Shown here one piece after another: positions 10,512-21,639 of a stretch of 64,000 nt of DNA. A program made the translations under genes and the position numbers. The notes under the pieces are model-generated. The model had not been told where the DNA came from. It made no database searches and was given only the letters and a program-made list of their open reading frames with translations. Positions within the stretch are counted from its first letter, which is position 1. Every line of letters starts with the position of its first letter. This DNA comes from Phytophthora sp. 'mugwort' (taxonomy: Eukaryota; Oomycota; Peronosporomycetes; Peronosporales; Peronosporaceae), in assembly GCA_033558025.1 (NCBI GenBank), contig JAUCEF010000013.1, forward strand, positions 3,837,001 through 3,901,000, in the 5' to 3' direction.

Positions 10512-12023
10512 CACTGCCGGCCAAGTGGTTATGCACACCCACTTTGGCAGTCATATCTCGGTCAATACTGCGCGTTACGCCCTAATATTCGAGTATATTG
10601 GATTTAGTATGCTAGCGCACCTCCCACATCTGTAAACGCACGGGATTTAGCAGGTTACGAAGGTGCTCATATACAAGTGAGCGTTTTGGCCAGCGCGTCC
10701 AGTAATACGCATATGAGCTCAGATACAAAAAATAAGTGAAATGGATTGATTGTCAAATGCGGGTATGAATGACTAAGCCATTTTGGAAAAATAGGCCGCG
10801 GTCCACCGCTTACAGAGCGGGAGCGAGGGAGGATCGAAGGGCTGGGCCAAGCTGACGTGGGCATTAGGTAAATCGCTAGGCAGGTGGAGCGCTCCACCGA
10901 CGCCGTAGACTAGAAGCCAGCAAGGTTTTGATGGGGCCTGCGCCCAGCTTGTCCGAGCGCGACGTCCGCCGTCTAGTCCGTCAAGCATCGACGGGCGATT
11001 TTTCGGCTCCACACTTTAAATCTATGCTTAATCTAACCCCCTCAGTAAGGACTAACCAGGTGTTCTTTCTAATGTTGACTGGCTTTGCTACTCTAAACTT
11101 AACAACACGTTGCCGCTATCGAAAGCTAACAAGGCTGCGAGGAAGGCATGGGCGTGGAAAATCTTGATGCATGAAGAAGGGAAGGATGTGTGGGAAAATA
11201 TTATTGTTTCAGATGAAAAGTAGAATCTTGACGGGCCGGATAATTTCCGGCACTACTGGCGGGAACTTCCTTGGTGGCCGCGAGAGAATCGCCGTCGCCA
11301 GGCTGGCGGGGGTTCGTGCATGGTGTGGGTGGGCTTCTCCGCCAAGGGGAAACAAAAACCGAATTTCTGACGGGTCGCCAGAACTCCGAGGACTACATCT
11401 ATACAGTCTCGGAGTTCCTCCTCTCTTTTGCGCACCTCAACTATGGCACGGAAGTTATCTACCAACAGGATGAGGCTTCCATCCACATGTCTAAGGTCAG
11501 TATGGCCTGTTTAGAGGAGCAGGGGGCCAAGGAGCTGGAGTGGACGCCGCGATCTCCAGACCTGAACCCCATCGAGAACCTCTGGTCGAACCTGGCTCGC
11601 CGAGTCTACAAAAACGGTCGCCAGTTTCCACCGTTGCCGAACTTCGCGTTGCTATTGAGCAGATATGGGAATCTATCGAGCCCAAGATAATCCGATCCTA
11701 ATCGATTCGACGCCGCGCGCTGCCAGGAGGTGATCCAGAAGATCGGCAATAAGACTCGCTATTAATGCAAGTTGCCTTTGACCATCTTTCTGTTTCACTT
11801 ATTTTTTGTATTCTGAGCGCGTGTGCGTATCACTGGATGCGTTCTCCAAAACGCTCACTTGTATGTGAGCCCCTTCGTAACCTGCTGAATCTCGCGCGTT
11901 TACAGATGTGGGAGGTGCGCTAGCATACTAAATCCAATATACTCGAATATTAGGTCGTAACGCGCAGTATTGACCGAGATATGCCTTTCAAAGTGGGTTT
12001 GCGTAACCACTTGGCGGGCAGTG
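10512..12023 (+). mobile_element. Tc1/mariner element with long terminal inverted repeats
   Basis: The element starts CACTGCCGGCCAAGTGG and ends CCACTTGGCGGGCAGTG, with TA on both sides (10510-10511 and 12024-12025), as expected for Tc1/mariner insertion. The inverted repeats are about 230 bp (10512-10741 and 11793-12023), far longer than the usual 20-30 bp. A broken DD34E-type transposase lies between them. The element begins about 110 bp after the copia LTR. Confidence 0.85.
10770..11762 (+). pseudogene. Tc1/mariner transposase
   Basis: Transposases of this family cut and paste the element using a DDE triad. An N-terminal segment with ERGRIEGLGQADVGIR and later RDVRRLVRQAS (10800-10990) resembles the paired helix-turn-helix DNA-binding region. 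The catalytic core starts WENIIVSDEK (about 11190-11220), followed at once by an in-frame TAG. It continues NLDGPDNFRHYWRELPWW, GSCMVWVGFSAKG, then after a shift YQQDEASIHMS (second Asp) and TPRSPDLNPIENLWSNLARR (third acidic residue). At least three frameshifts and several stops exist. Confidence 0.8.
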
Positions 12024-12025
12024 TA

Positions 12026-12800
12026 TTATTGCACCAGGTTTTTTCGGGTTCACATAGCCACTCCTCTTTTAGACCAACTATTTTGACTGGGGTTCCTTCA
12101 CGTGAAGGTTTGCTATGAGGTTGTTATTACCAAAAGTCGATTTTGTTGTCTTGTCATTTTGGCGTTTACGGGCCGTGCTCCACACTGCAATACCGAAGCC
12201 AAGTCATTCCATATTCCAAATATTAGGATAGCGCATGTTACTGTTAAATGCTGTCAAACGGCTGAATCAATTGAACCCTTAGTGGTCAATAGGTCAAAGA
12301 TGCGAGAAAATCGGCCATGAAAGGGGGCAAAATTCCGCCTTTGACAGAAGTTCAACCTGCACACCACCTACTTTTGTAATGACCAATCGCATCGCGTTCT
12401 TGGTTCCCTACCCCTCGATATTTACACAGTGTTGCATACACTACTGTAATATATGCGTCTAAGTGCGATTATATATACTTAAGTCAGCAATAATCACCCC
12501 GTCCCGCCTGTTGACTGGATATCAATAATTTTGTCGCGAGCCGTCCTTGGGTGGGCCGGTCCTCGAGGTGTATGGAAGCAGGATGCTTGTAGAAAGTTCG
12601 AATAGCCAACAAATCAAAATATAAATATAACTTGTTGGATCCAAGGCTTTTTCACGACTGATCTTCTTTCTTCACACCAGCGGGCAATGCATCATCCTAT
12701 CCGTCGGTACGTTCGCGGCGATCATTCCGACATCCCTTCCTCGCCTCACCGCTCCCTTGTCCTAACGTGAGCTGCCGCTGTAGTCACGCTCCCATGACGT
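12026..12800. other. No gene recognised
   Basis: This stretch between the Tc1/mariner element and the gypsy-associated ORFs is AT-rich toward its right end (about 12440-12660) and has no convincing ORF. It is where a 3' LTR of the minus-strand gypsy element would be expected, but no matching copy was found upstream of its gag, so no LTR is called. Confidence 0.4.
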
Positions 12801-12813
12801 CCGTCCTTACCGT

Positions 12814-14265
12814 CTAGCCGACCACCTCGCTCCTCCAGATTCGATTCCCGTTCTTCAATGGCGTCAACTGGCGCATCGGTTCCGACGATCTGAGCCCGTT
12901 CCAATCGTTAACAATGGCCTGATTCGGGTCGCCTGACTCATCTTGCGACAGGGCTTTGCGCTCATCACCGTAGAGCGGCTCAGCCAGTAACTGCTCATCT
13001 AACGTCGATTCGCCCAGCAGACGGACCAGACCGTGCCCGAGACGGTTGCCACCGTTCCCACTCGGGACATCCTCCCCGACCGAGCCGAGCCATCTCATGG
13101 AGCCGCTTCCTATCGAACTTGGCGTAGTTGTTCACACATGGCGCGACGTCGAACCGGAGTTCCGTCTAGAGGATTTCGACGTCTTGGCGTCTCGCCACCA
13201 CCCTCCCAGCGCCAGTAAGCCTCGCTTAGGTGCCCTTCTTGTTCCATGTCTTCCATATCTTGCAGCCAATCCTCATAGCGTTCAGGGACCAGTGGTCAAG
13301 GCGTTCTCGTCAGTGAAGCGTTCTCGTACCCGTGCCACACATGCCTGAAGAGGGTCGCCGTGCCCACTGCAGAAGCCGCCAACGCAGCTTCGCGGTGAAC
13401 CGTGACCCTTCGTAGACCACCACCGTCTCCCACCCTTGTATAATATCCGTTCACCGCTAGCATCAGCACAGGTATTCCAGCCTGCCAAACTCGATACCTT
13501 TGTACAGGTACAACACGCTGTAGCCGCTCATGGCGAACAGCAACGCCGCCACCGTCCACGGCACTTTCACGTTCCAACGTGCACGATTCACCGTCCTTTT
13601 ACACTCCACTTGCAGTCCCTTGTAGTACTTGGTCAGCGTCCAACTCTTCTTCAATTTGTCGGGCAAGAACACACACCAGTAGGCATGGAAGGCGTCAAGC
13701 CATTTGTATACTAGCCGTCCTAAACCCTCTTCGTGCTCCCGTCGCGCCTTCAATATATCAGCATCGGAGTGACCCACAGAGCCACATACCTACTCCACCA
13801 GCGGTCACCAAAAGGGCGGCCCCGACTACCGGCCCTCTCCTTAAACGTCGATAGCAGCGAACGCTAATAGTAGCACTCTTCGCCCACTTGTAAATGAAAT
13901 AGCTGACCGCCGGGATCGGTCTGACAGCCACTTCATGAAACGGTTGGGTGCTCACCCGAATGAGTACACCGCCCACGCACAGAGAATCTCGCACCAATAC
14001 GCGAACTCGAAGCCTCCACTTAAGTGCCAACCACGATTAACATAACTAGGCAACAGCCCACCACTGTCGCGGCCAGTCCCATCGCATCGACGAATCGGAA
14101 AGTTGAGGTACACACACCATCCCTCTCCAAACGGTCACTAAAGTCGACATCCGTCAACATTCATCGTCAGACCGTTCTATGCCGCAATTTGGTATTCGCC
14201 GGACGGTAACTGACCCAGGTCAGGAGCCATCATTCACGGTTGGGACCAGTCTCTAACGGTGCCAT
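12814..14265 (-). pseudogene. Predicted multi-pass membrane protein in env position
   Basis: A minus-strand reading with strong G/C preference at third codon positions spans several frames. Candidate starts are ATGs at 14265 and 14230. Hydrophobic segments are AMGLAATVVGCCLVMLIVVG (about 14100-14035), GPVVGAALLVTAGGVGMWLC (about 13840-13780) and PWTVAALLFAMSGYSVLYLY (about 13560-13500), plus two weaker ones. Basic and aromatic stretches such as KWLDAFHAYWCVFL lie between them. The C-terminal part, RYEDWLQDMEDMEQEGHLSE onward to 12814, is hydrophilic. No family is recognised. It follows pol on the sense strand, where env-like genes sit in some gypsy elements, but no fusion peptide or signal sequence is evident. 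At least four frameshifts are present. Confidence 0.4.
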
Positions 14266-14307
14266 TTTCTATTCCACACGCTATCACGAACAAGTTCAAG
14301 CTCACTC

Positions 14308-15868
14308 ATGGACCAGCAAGTCTCCATGCCGAAGCCGACGTCACCCGCATCCGACTCCTTCGAGGCCATCGCCAACCGCTTCCGGGTCCTCGTCGAGGGT
14401 GAGTCGACGTCTACTGACACCACGACCGCTATCCGAGCTTAAGTGTCCTTCTGGTCGCGTGTGTGCCCATTATGGAGCTCTCCCAACCGGTCTTATGGAT
14501 GCCTCCGCCCAACATGCAGCTTCCGGGTGTAGTCGCTCCGCACGGCCTCATCGAGTCGCCAGCGACGCCGTCCCCGGCACGGTCTTCCAAGCGATCGGCA
14601 ATGCGGAGTACCACCCAAGACAAACCCTTGGCCAAGAAATTTAAGCGAACCAAGAAGACGCTGAGAGCGAGGACCTATTTCGAGGTGCCTGATGACATCC
14701 GGATCAGATCAAAGAAGACCTGGACGCTGTGGTGGCCACAGGTGTCGCCCAGGGCAAAGCTCTGTTCTATCCCTGGAGCGGTCAATGCGTCTGGTACGAC
14801 CCCAGGAAATACAACAGTCTCCATTTGGCCCACTGGCGATTTTGGATGCGGTTTTGGCGGACGTTCTTCGCGTGCTCTCACTACGCCTCAACCGACAAGG
14901 CCAACTCTCAGTGCAAGCAGAACACCAATGCCAATCAAGCCCGCCTCCAGTTCGTCATCGAAAACATCGAGGATGTTTCGCTACTACGGATTTCTGCGGC
15001 TCTTCGAGGACAAAATCCACGACTCGTTGATGAGTTTCGGTGGTCAGGCGGCCTGCACTCGCCCAGCGACAAAGGCCAGAAAGAGACAGCCAACCCTCTC
15101 CAGGAAGACTTGGTCACACTCTATCAATCGGGCCGTTCCCACTACGACCGTGTCATCGCATGCACCTTAGACCCGCTCCGTATAGACGAAAACGGATACG
15201 ATTCCATTCCTGAGTGCTGAAGCGGACGCGAGCGTTGGACCCGACTCGCAGTGCCCACCTCCGACTGTCTTCCCGAGCGCTTGCACGCATCTAACTGGAC
15301 GTGGCACAGGGGCCTCCGCCTACAGCTTTTTGGGTCGGCAATAAATCTCAAGGCATTCCTCACCGACAAGGCCCTCGCCAGGTGCAGATCGAGGTGGCCA
15401 CCGAGCTGACCACGATGCCGAGTGTCGCCACCTTTTCCAATACGCCGTTAGAGTTTTCGAGGTCGGCGAAGACAACTTCGAGAAGAACGGTGACTAGACA
15501 GGGTTCGTCCGGCGGCCCCGATCGCCGCATCATACCGTTCTGCCTCTCACGTCGTGCCTCCGCGCACCGGTCTCACCGTCTCGGATTCTGACGAAGTGGG
15601 CGCTGACGACGACGAGAACTACGAGGACGGCGAAGAACAGGACGATGCCGAAGCCGACAAAGACGACAGCGGCAGCGGCGAAGACGGTGGAGAGCAGGAC
15701 GAGGCCAGTGGGGGAAAAGACGACGAGTCTGATGGCGATGTTGGCTCACACGGCGAATTTGAACCGAAGACAAGGATCATCCCAATTCCACCGAAGCTGC
15801 CGTCCAAGAATAGTTTTCCGAGGCAGTTCCTCCGAAATCCCACAAGGCAAAGTGATGTCGACCCTTAA
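14308..15868 (+). pseudogene. Unrecognised protein with basic stretch and acidic tail, antisense to gypsy
   Basis: The ATG at 14308 begins MDQQVSMPKPTSPASDSFEA, with G/C-rich third positions showing that the plus strand is the coding one here. Later parts in shifting frames include a basic stretch (KKFKRTKKTLRAR, about 14634), GKALFYPWSGQCVWYDPRKY, FRYYGFLRLFEDKIHDSL, YAVRVFEVGEDNFEKNG, and a strongly acidic C-terminal segment from about 15595 to 15750, ending at 15868. Total length would be near 510 residues. No domain is recognised. It lies head-to-head with the membrane-protein ORF, with 42 bp between the nearest candidate ATGs. At least five frameshifts are present. Confidence 0.4.
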
Positions 15869-16079
15869 GGAACGCTTTCCCTTTTGATTTTACTTCTCCA
15901 CTTCCATGTATAGCATTCCATCCTTATCCACTTAAGCAAAATAAAACACATTTCCACCGTTCTGTCCACTGTTCTTAGATCTTTCAGACCGTTCGAAAGC
16001 GTTGATCAGCACCGGATATTCGTGTCTCAATTCCGTCCTCGAAAAGCAAAAACGTCTCGTGGTTGACAGTCCAGACTCA

Positions 16080-17551
16080 GTACGCCATTGTCCTGTTCTT
16101 TCGCCGCTTGGCGTCACTTCCCAGATCGGGGAATTTCCGCCAGCTATCGCAGTGTCTTTCCCGTCCGATCATTAAGCTTTTTGCAAAACTCGACACGGAG
16201 AAAGTCAGATTCCTCCAGAGGACCATTATTCGCCTCACCGCTTTCCTCGTCCACTCCTTCCGGTATGTCATCCATGAACGGACGCGTCCAACGTCCACGG
16301 AACATCTTTAGCCGGTTTATAACCACGACCACTATCTTGTCCGGATGCGTCGGATTTCGATCCGATACGCATTTTCCCCGACTTGGCTTCGGCCACGGTA
16401 GGGACGATGCCAAGAGGAGAAAGGCGAGCTTCTTCGTGCGCTTCTCACCTCGGCTTGCTCGGAATAAATGAGTCACCCAGACCGGGTCACCAACTTCATA
16501 CGCGACTTTTCGCTGTTGTTGTAACCGCTGCTCATGTCTGTCTTAAGCTTTGACAAACTGCCCTTCGACCAAACATCAAGAATCCTTAGCGAACGGTTCA
16601 GTTATCGTCAGTTATGGGACACCTCGTTGATTTTCCATTTCTCACCCACGTTTGGAAACGCCAAGTCCAATGGAAGTACCGGGTCCCGCTTATACGACGT
16701 GAAGAACGGTGAGTCGCCTAAGGCCTCGTGATAAGCCGTTCGATAGGCAAACAACACCCTCAGTAAATACAATTCTCAGTCCGTCTGAGCTTCATTATCG
16801 TACAGCTTGAGCATTCCGATCAGAGTCCCGTTGAACCGCTACACTAAGCCCTGACTCTGAAGATGGTACGCTGCGTCAAAAAGCTTCCTGATCCACAAGG
16901 TTTCATAGATAGCCTTAGCCAGATCCGAGATGAAGCTTGGTCCACGGCCACTTAGTAATCGGGACGGTACACCGTGCCGAGCTACTTCATTCACCATGAC
17001 TTGCACAAACGTCATCGTGTTTAGACGATCTACAAACGCCTCAGTCCATCGAGTGAAGTATTCAACAAAGACCAGGATGTACTTGTTGTCGGCGGCTGTC
17101 TCGATCAAAGGTCCGATCGCGTCCACTACGAACAAAGAGAACGGTCCAGTCAATTCGACTATTAGCATCCTCTGCATCAGGCAGGACCTCCAGGGTCGAT
17201 GCCGTTTTTCGCCCTGCAATTGCCACACTCGCGGACGTACTCTGCCACGTCCTTTCGACAACCATTCCAGAATCCATGTCTCCGCACACGATCACGCGTC
17301 TTCGTCAGTCCCAAGTGGGCTGACAAAATGTGTGAGTGACAGTAATGTAACACGGTTTCCACGTCGGACAACGGTATTACTGGCACGGCCAAGGTTCGCT
17401 CCGGTCCTACTTGAGCCGGTAAGTTCACACGCCTCATCAGTACGCCGTTAAGCACCTCATATCGTGAAACCATTTTCACCTTCGTGCTCCTAAAAACTGG
17501 TCCAGTCGTAGAGCACCATCCAGCAGGAACACTGCCGAAGCCTTCACCCAA
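16080..17551 (-). pseudogene. Gypsy integrase
   Basis: The zinc-binding region is intact in outline (HSHILSAHLGLTKTRDR then YVRECGNCRAK, 17350-17200). The catalytic core starts LFVVDAIGPL (first Asp, about 17135). The second acidic residue is replaced: LLSGRGPSF instead of LLSDRG. The third, in YHLQSQGLV-RFNGTL, is an in-frame TAG at about 16843 where a Glu codon is expected. After the stop the same frame continues to a C-terminal domain with VGDPVWVTHLF and VVVVINRLKMFRGRWTRPF (about 16350-16270), a GPY/F-type module. The coding region ends near 16080. The enzyme is inactive. Confidence 0.8.
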
Positions 17552-17879
17552 GGCACGGCATGTTGTTCCGACATAAACTTGTCCGAGTTGATTCCGTACA
17601 AATCCAATGGCGAGACAGGAAGTTTCGCGGGCGTTCCTTCTCCGCCCTCGTCTTACGTATGCTCGGTCTCAGGGTCCATCACATCACCTTCAGCCCCCTT
17701 CGCCACCGAACTCGTAGACTGGCTCCAGACTATGCTCAGGTCGCTCCCCAGATGAATCGGAAACCAGGTCCCCTACCGTGCGATCCGGATTCAGTAAGTC
17801 CGCCATCGTTAGTTCCGGGCTCATCATATCAGCCATTGTAACGGCCGCCACTCAATCAGCGGGAGGCGAGACAACCCAT

Positions 17880-18842
17880 CAACATTCTCAATGGTCCATG
17901 GTCGTCCCGGGTTTAGGATCGGGATACACCAAAATCAAAGGCATCACTACAGCCCGTTTGCGTTGATGAAAAGCATTCTCACAGTCTTCACTCCAACGTA
18001 AAGCGCGTCCTTGGGCTTTAACTGTCCCAGCGGAGAAGCAATCAGAGCGTACCACGGAATGTAGCGTCAGAAATATCTCGTGAGCCCCAAGAAAGACCCT
18101 ATCCCGTCTACGTCGCGAGGTTGCTGAACGTTCAACACTGAGTTCACATTTTTGGGGTTCGTCAAGATCCCGACGGATTCACAATGTGGCCCAAGAAAGA
18201 TACTTGACTCCGGCCCCAGTGACACTTCTTCATTTTCAGCTTAAACCCCGCCTCTTGGATCGTGTCAGCACTTGTTGGACGCGCACCAACGGGGACGGAG
18301 GCCTTACTGAATATTACGCAGTCATCTAGGTAGCTACTACTGACTAAACAGACTCTTCACTTTAAGTCGACTAGCACGGTCTCCATTAGACGCTCGAATG
18401 CCGGCACAGCGTTGCCTAGACCAAAGGGCATCACTAGCCATTCATACAATCCATACTTGCAAGTGAACGCCGTTTTGGACACACTGTCTTTGTCCATTCG
18501 TGCGTCCCAATAACCTGACGCGATATCCATTGTCGAGAACAGTTGAGTGTCTCCCAATACGTCCAATATGTCGTCGATCAAACGCATAGGGTAGCGGATA
18601 GGGTAGCGGTCTTTTACAGCCACTGCATTCAGCCTTCTGAAGTCAATACAGAAGCGGATCTCGCCGTCCGGCTTCCGTATCAACAGCACCGGGCTGGCCC
18701 ACGGACGCTTGGATGGACGGATCAGTCCTAGCTCTTCATACTGCTGTATTTCCGCTTCCAAGACTTCCGCTTCTGCTAATGAAACACGGTACGGTTGTTG
18801 ATTTATCGGCGCACTGTCCCCGTATCGATCTTGAAGTGTCAC
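17880..18842 (-). pseudogene. Gypsy reverse transcriptase, RNase H deleted
   Basis: The ORF 18842-18357 contains LIRPSKRPWASPVLLIRKPD, then EIRFCIDFRRLNAVAVKDRY, STMDIASGYWDARM (first catalytic Asp) and EWLVMPFGLGNAVPAFERLM. The catalytic pair follows in the next frame as SYLDDCVIFSKA (about 18335-18300). The connection domain ALRWSEDCENAFHQRKRAV ends PLILVYPDPKPG near 17917. At that point the frame passes almost directly to ENVDGLSRLPLIE, the segment that normally lies after RNase H. The roughly 110-120 residue RNase H domain is therefore missing. Confidence 0.85.
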
Positions 18843-19399
18843 AGCTCCGTCCGACCCAGTGTCTTAGCGGTCTCCACGAACATATCCCGAATGCCCTTCA
18901 ATTCGGCCTGGAACGACTGCTAATGTTCTTCATAGAACTTAGACCCTGAGAAATCGGCCACTTGTTCGTATACCTTGTCTGGCGGATCTCGGAACGAGGC
19001 GCCTTGATCTTCTCTTCGACAATTTCTTTCTGTTCATCGGCTACCGACACGGTCGTACCGCTTCTCCAGACTCATCCGGTTCCGTCAACAGTCCAGTCGC
19101 TTTTTCTGGTTTAGACGACCGTTCAAAGTCAAAAGCCTCTCTGGGATGACGGACGTAGAAGCCACAATGGTGCCCTTCCGGATCCAGCACGCGTCCGTTG
19201 ACGCGTTGCATATCTCCTTACTTTCCCATCCTCGACCGAGCTAAGCGAGCGAGCGACACACAGAATAGACGGCAAGTCCATAAAATCTTCTACGAGAACA
19301 ATAGCGCCCTTCACGATGTTCCCCACCACATGAGTCGTCACTAGCGCCTGTCCCCCAGGCGGAAGACGGATTGATGCCACCATGGTAGCCATGTGCGTC

Positions 19400-19720
19400 G
19401 GTTGCACAATCGTTCTCCAGAGTCTTTGAATAACATAGGCCGCTCTCCCACATCAATCACAATCGCTCAAAGCGTCAACGCCTAGAATAGCGTCCACGTG
19501 AAGGCCGTCCGCGACAAGCACTTGGAGCTTGCCGTCCACCGACCCTAATCGAATAGGTAGACATATCCATCCATGAAGCGTAGGCGATGCCCCGAAGATC
19601 TCCGTACACGTCCATCATACGGTTTCAGAGGCTCGCTCACACAACCTAACCGTTTCAGTACTAGCCCCCCGAGACTCAACGTGGCCCCAGTGTCAGCCAG
19701 CATCGGAGATGGCAAACAGT
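19400..19720 (-). pseudogene. Gypsy aspartic protease
   Basis: The minus-strand sequence PMLADTGATLSLGGLVLKRL (about 19704-19645) has the D-T-G-A active site of retroviral-type proteases. A further piece, GKLQVLVADGLHVDAILGVD (about 19530-19470), fits the C-terminal flap region and the conserved 'ILGxD' motif. A frameshift separates the two. It lies between the acidic Gag-Pol linker and RT. Confidence 0.65.
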
Positions 19721-19903
19721 CGATATATCACTAGAGAGGGCTTCAAAGCTACCAACGTTACACACAACACGCCTTTCCCCTTTCACAATATGTTGCAGTT
19801 AACGGTTGCCATCCTCAGTCTCATAGTGCACCCCAAATCCGTTGGGCAAGCTGACCGTGACTACTTCTACTAGACCGGTCTTCTTCGACGGTTCTGAAAG
19901 TAC

Positions 19904-21432
19904 TTAGTTGGGTTCTACAACATTCAAATGATGAGAGGCATCCTTGCCGTACTCAGGTCTGAACTCTCGTTCACCAAAAGCCTCGGCGCGGCTGGGATAC
20001 AGCGCCGAACAGTCGAACATGCAGCCTACTTCGTTCGTCGTCGGCGACGACTTCTCGCAGCCGGATATGATCGTCGTTCCCATCGGTCCCACAACACCTC
20101 CCGCATCCGGATATCATTTCTCGCAAAGTAGTCCTCGTCCAGTTCAGTACTCGCTCCCAGCACGGTTTAATCCGGTTCAGTTCCTTCATTACGCAGTCCA
20201 CATTCCAACGAAGCCGTTCCCAGTCCATTTCAGGACGTTGATTCTTAATGGAGGGACTTTTGCTTCCTTTTCTTCGTCAGGCGGCTCTTTTCGACCAGAA
20301 ATCGATTCCTCATACTCGTCTCGATCCTCATTCAGCATCCGGAGCACTGCTTGACGAACGATAGCTCTCAACGGTTTCGGAGGAATGGCCTCTTTTTCAT
20401 GGCGCCTCAGTATGGGCATCGTCACTGCAACTGAAGCTACGGTTTCTCCTTCAGGTTCTAATGAGAGTACGATGTTCTCCCTCACGACCCTTTCGCAATC
20501 CTCAGTTTCTTCATCAATAGCAGCAACGACTCTCTCTTCACTTTCTTCCTCCGAACCAATATCCGCGGCTTCCACACAACCCGTAACTCCAACATCAATA
20601 AAGTCAACTTCCACTTTCTCCACTTTGGGTACTTGGTTCCTACTCAAATCGGTCACAGTCTCATATGCACTCATCAGACAAGCCACTTGACGGGTAGGAC
20701 GTAGTAAAGTCTCGGTTCGCCCGCTTCTCCTCGGCAGTGTTCGTCGAAGTCTCATGGACCCACTCTTGCCAATATTCAGGCGACGACGTTCCTTCGGGCG
20801 ACGCGCTTCGTGTCCGTTCCAGTACTTCCGTCTCCAACCCGACAAACCGTGCCATGTCCTCCAATGATGGTTCTTTCTGCGTCTCAGCATTCTGCTTTAT
20901 CCGTGGCTTCAGCTCGACTTCGTCGAGGGGATACATCCGCTTCTCGATTTCCTTGTCATATTCCTCTTTTTCTACAGCGACGTCTTCTCCAGACAAAACA
21001 GTAGCTTCTTGGCCCGGCTCACATAGCTCCATCGTATCTAATTCGGTGTCAGTTAACAAACGAGTAAATGGAGAAGGACTTTCTGTCTCGGTCCCTCCGC
21101 TTCGTCGTCACGTCATCATGAATATTTTCAAGTATGTTCTTCACTGTCGTCGCACATACTACTTCAGCCGTCATCGGTTCTTCGTCCGACGACAACAGTT
21201 CCCCTTTTCTATCTTGTAAACCCAAGCCCTTACTTCCCTCCCCTCGCCCTAACGTCCTTTCCTTCAAGGACACAGTCGACAGCGTTGCCGTTCTCCTCAT
21301 CGACTGAGGCGCTTCTTCAGCAATTGCTTCGTCGTTGTCAACGCTGGGTCCCACTCTCGTGCTCTGCTCCTCATCTTCCTTCACGACGAGGTAGCCGACC
21401 GAGTCGTCGTTCTTCACTTCATCTTCCTCCAC
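19904..21432 (-). pseudogene. Gypsy Gag-Pol linker, acidic low-complexity
   Basis: Three overlapping minus-strand frames (21432-21049, 21059-20661, 20890-20189) form one broken reading of Glu/Asp/Ser/Arg-rich sequence, for example EEQSTRVGPSVDNDEAIAEE, LEDMARFVGLETEVLERTRS and EKVEVDFIDVGVTGCVEAAD. No catalytic motif is present. It joins Gag zinc knuckles to the protease. Long acidic linkers of this type are seen in some gypsy families, but the function is unknown. Confidence 0.5.
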
Positions 21433-21639
21433 CGCATTTCCTGGTCGGTCCTCTCTTCTAGATAGTCATCGAGTCTGAGCCAAAAACTTCAGGCCCTCCA
21501 TCATCCTCACCACACACATCCTCAAACCGGATTACCGTCCGGATAACATTTCTTCCACGATCATATCGCGAGTCATTTTTTAGACAAGAGGAAGGAGTGA
21601 CTATCTTCTCCCCTTCCTTCAACCACTCTCATTGTTATA

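Noticed and set aside
15619..15843. Ser/Pro-rich minus-strand frame
   Set aside because: Antisense of the acidic tail; third-position bias supports the plus strand.
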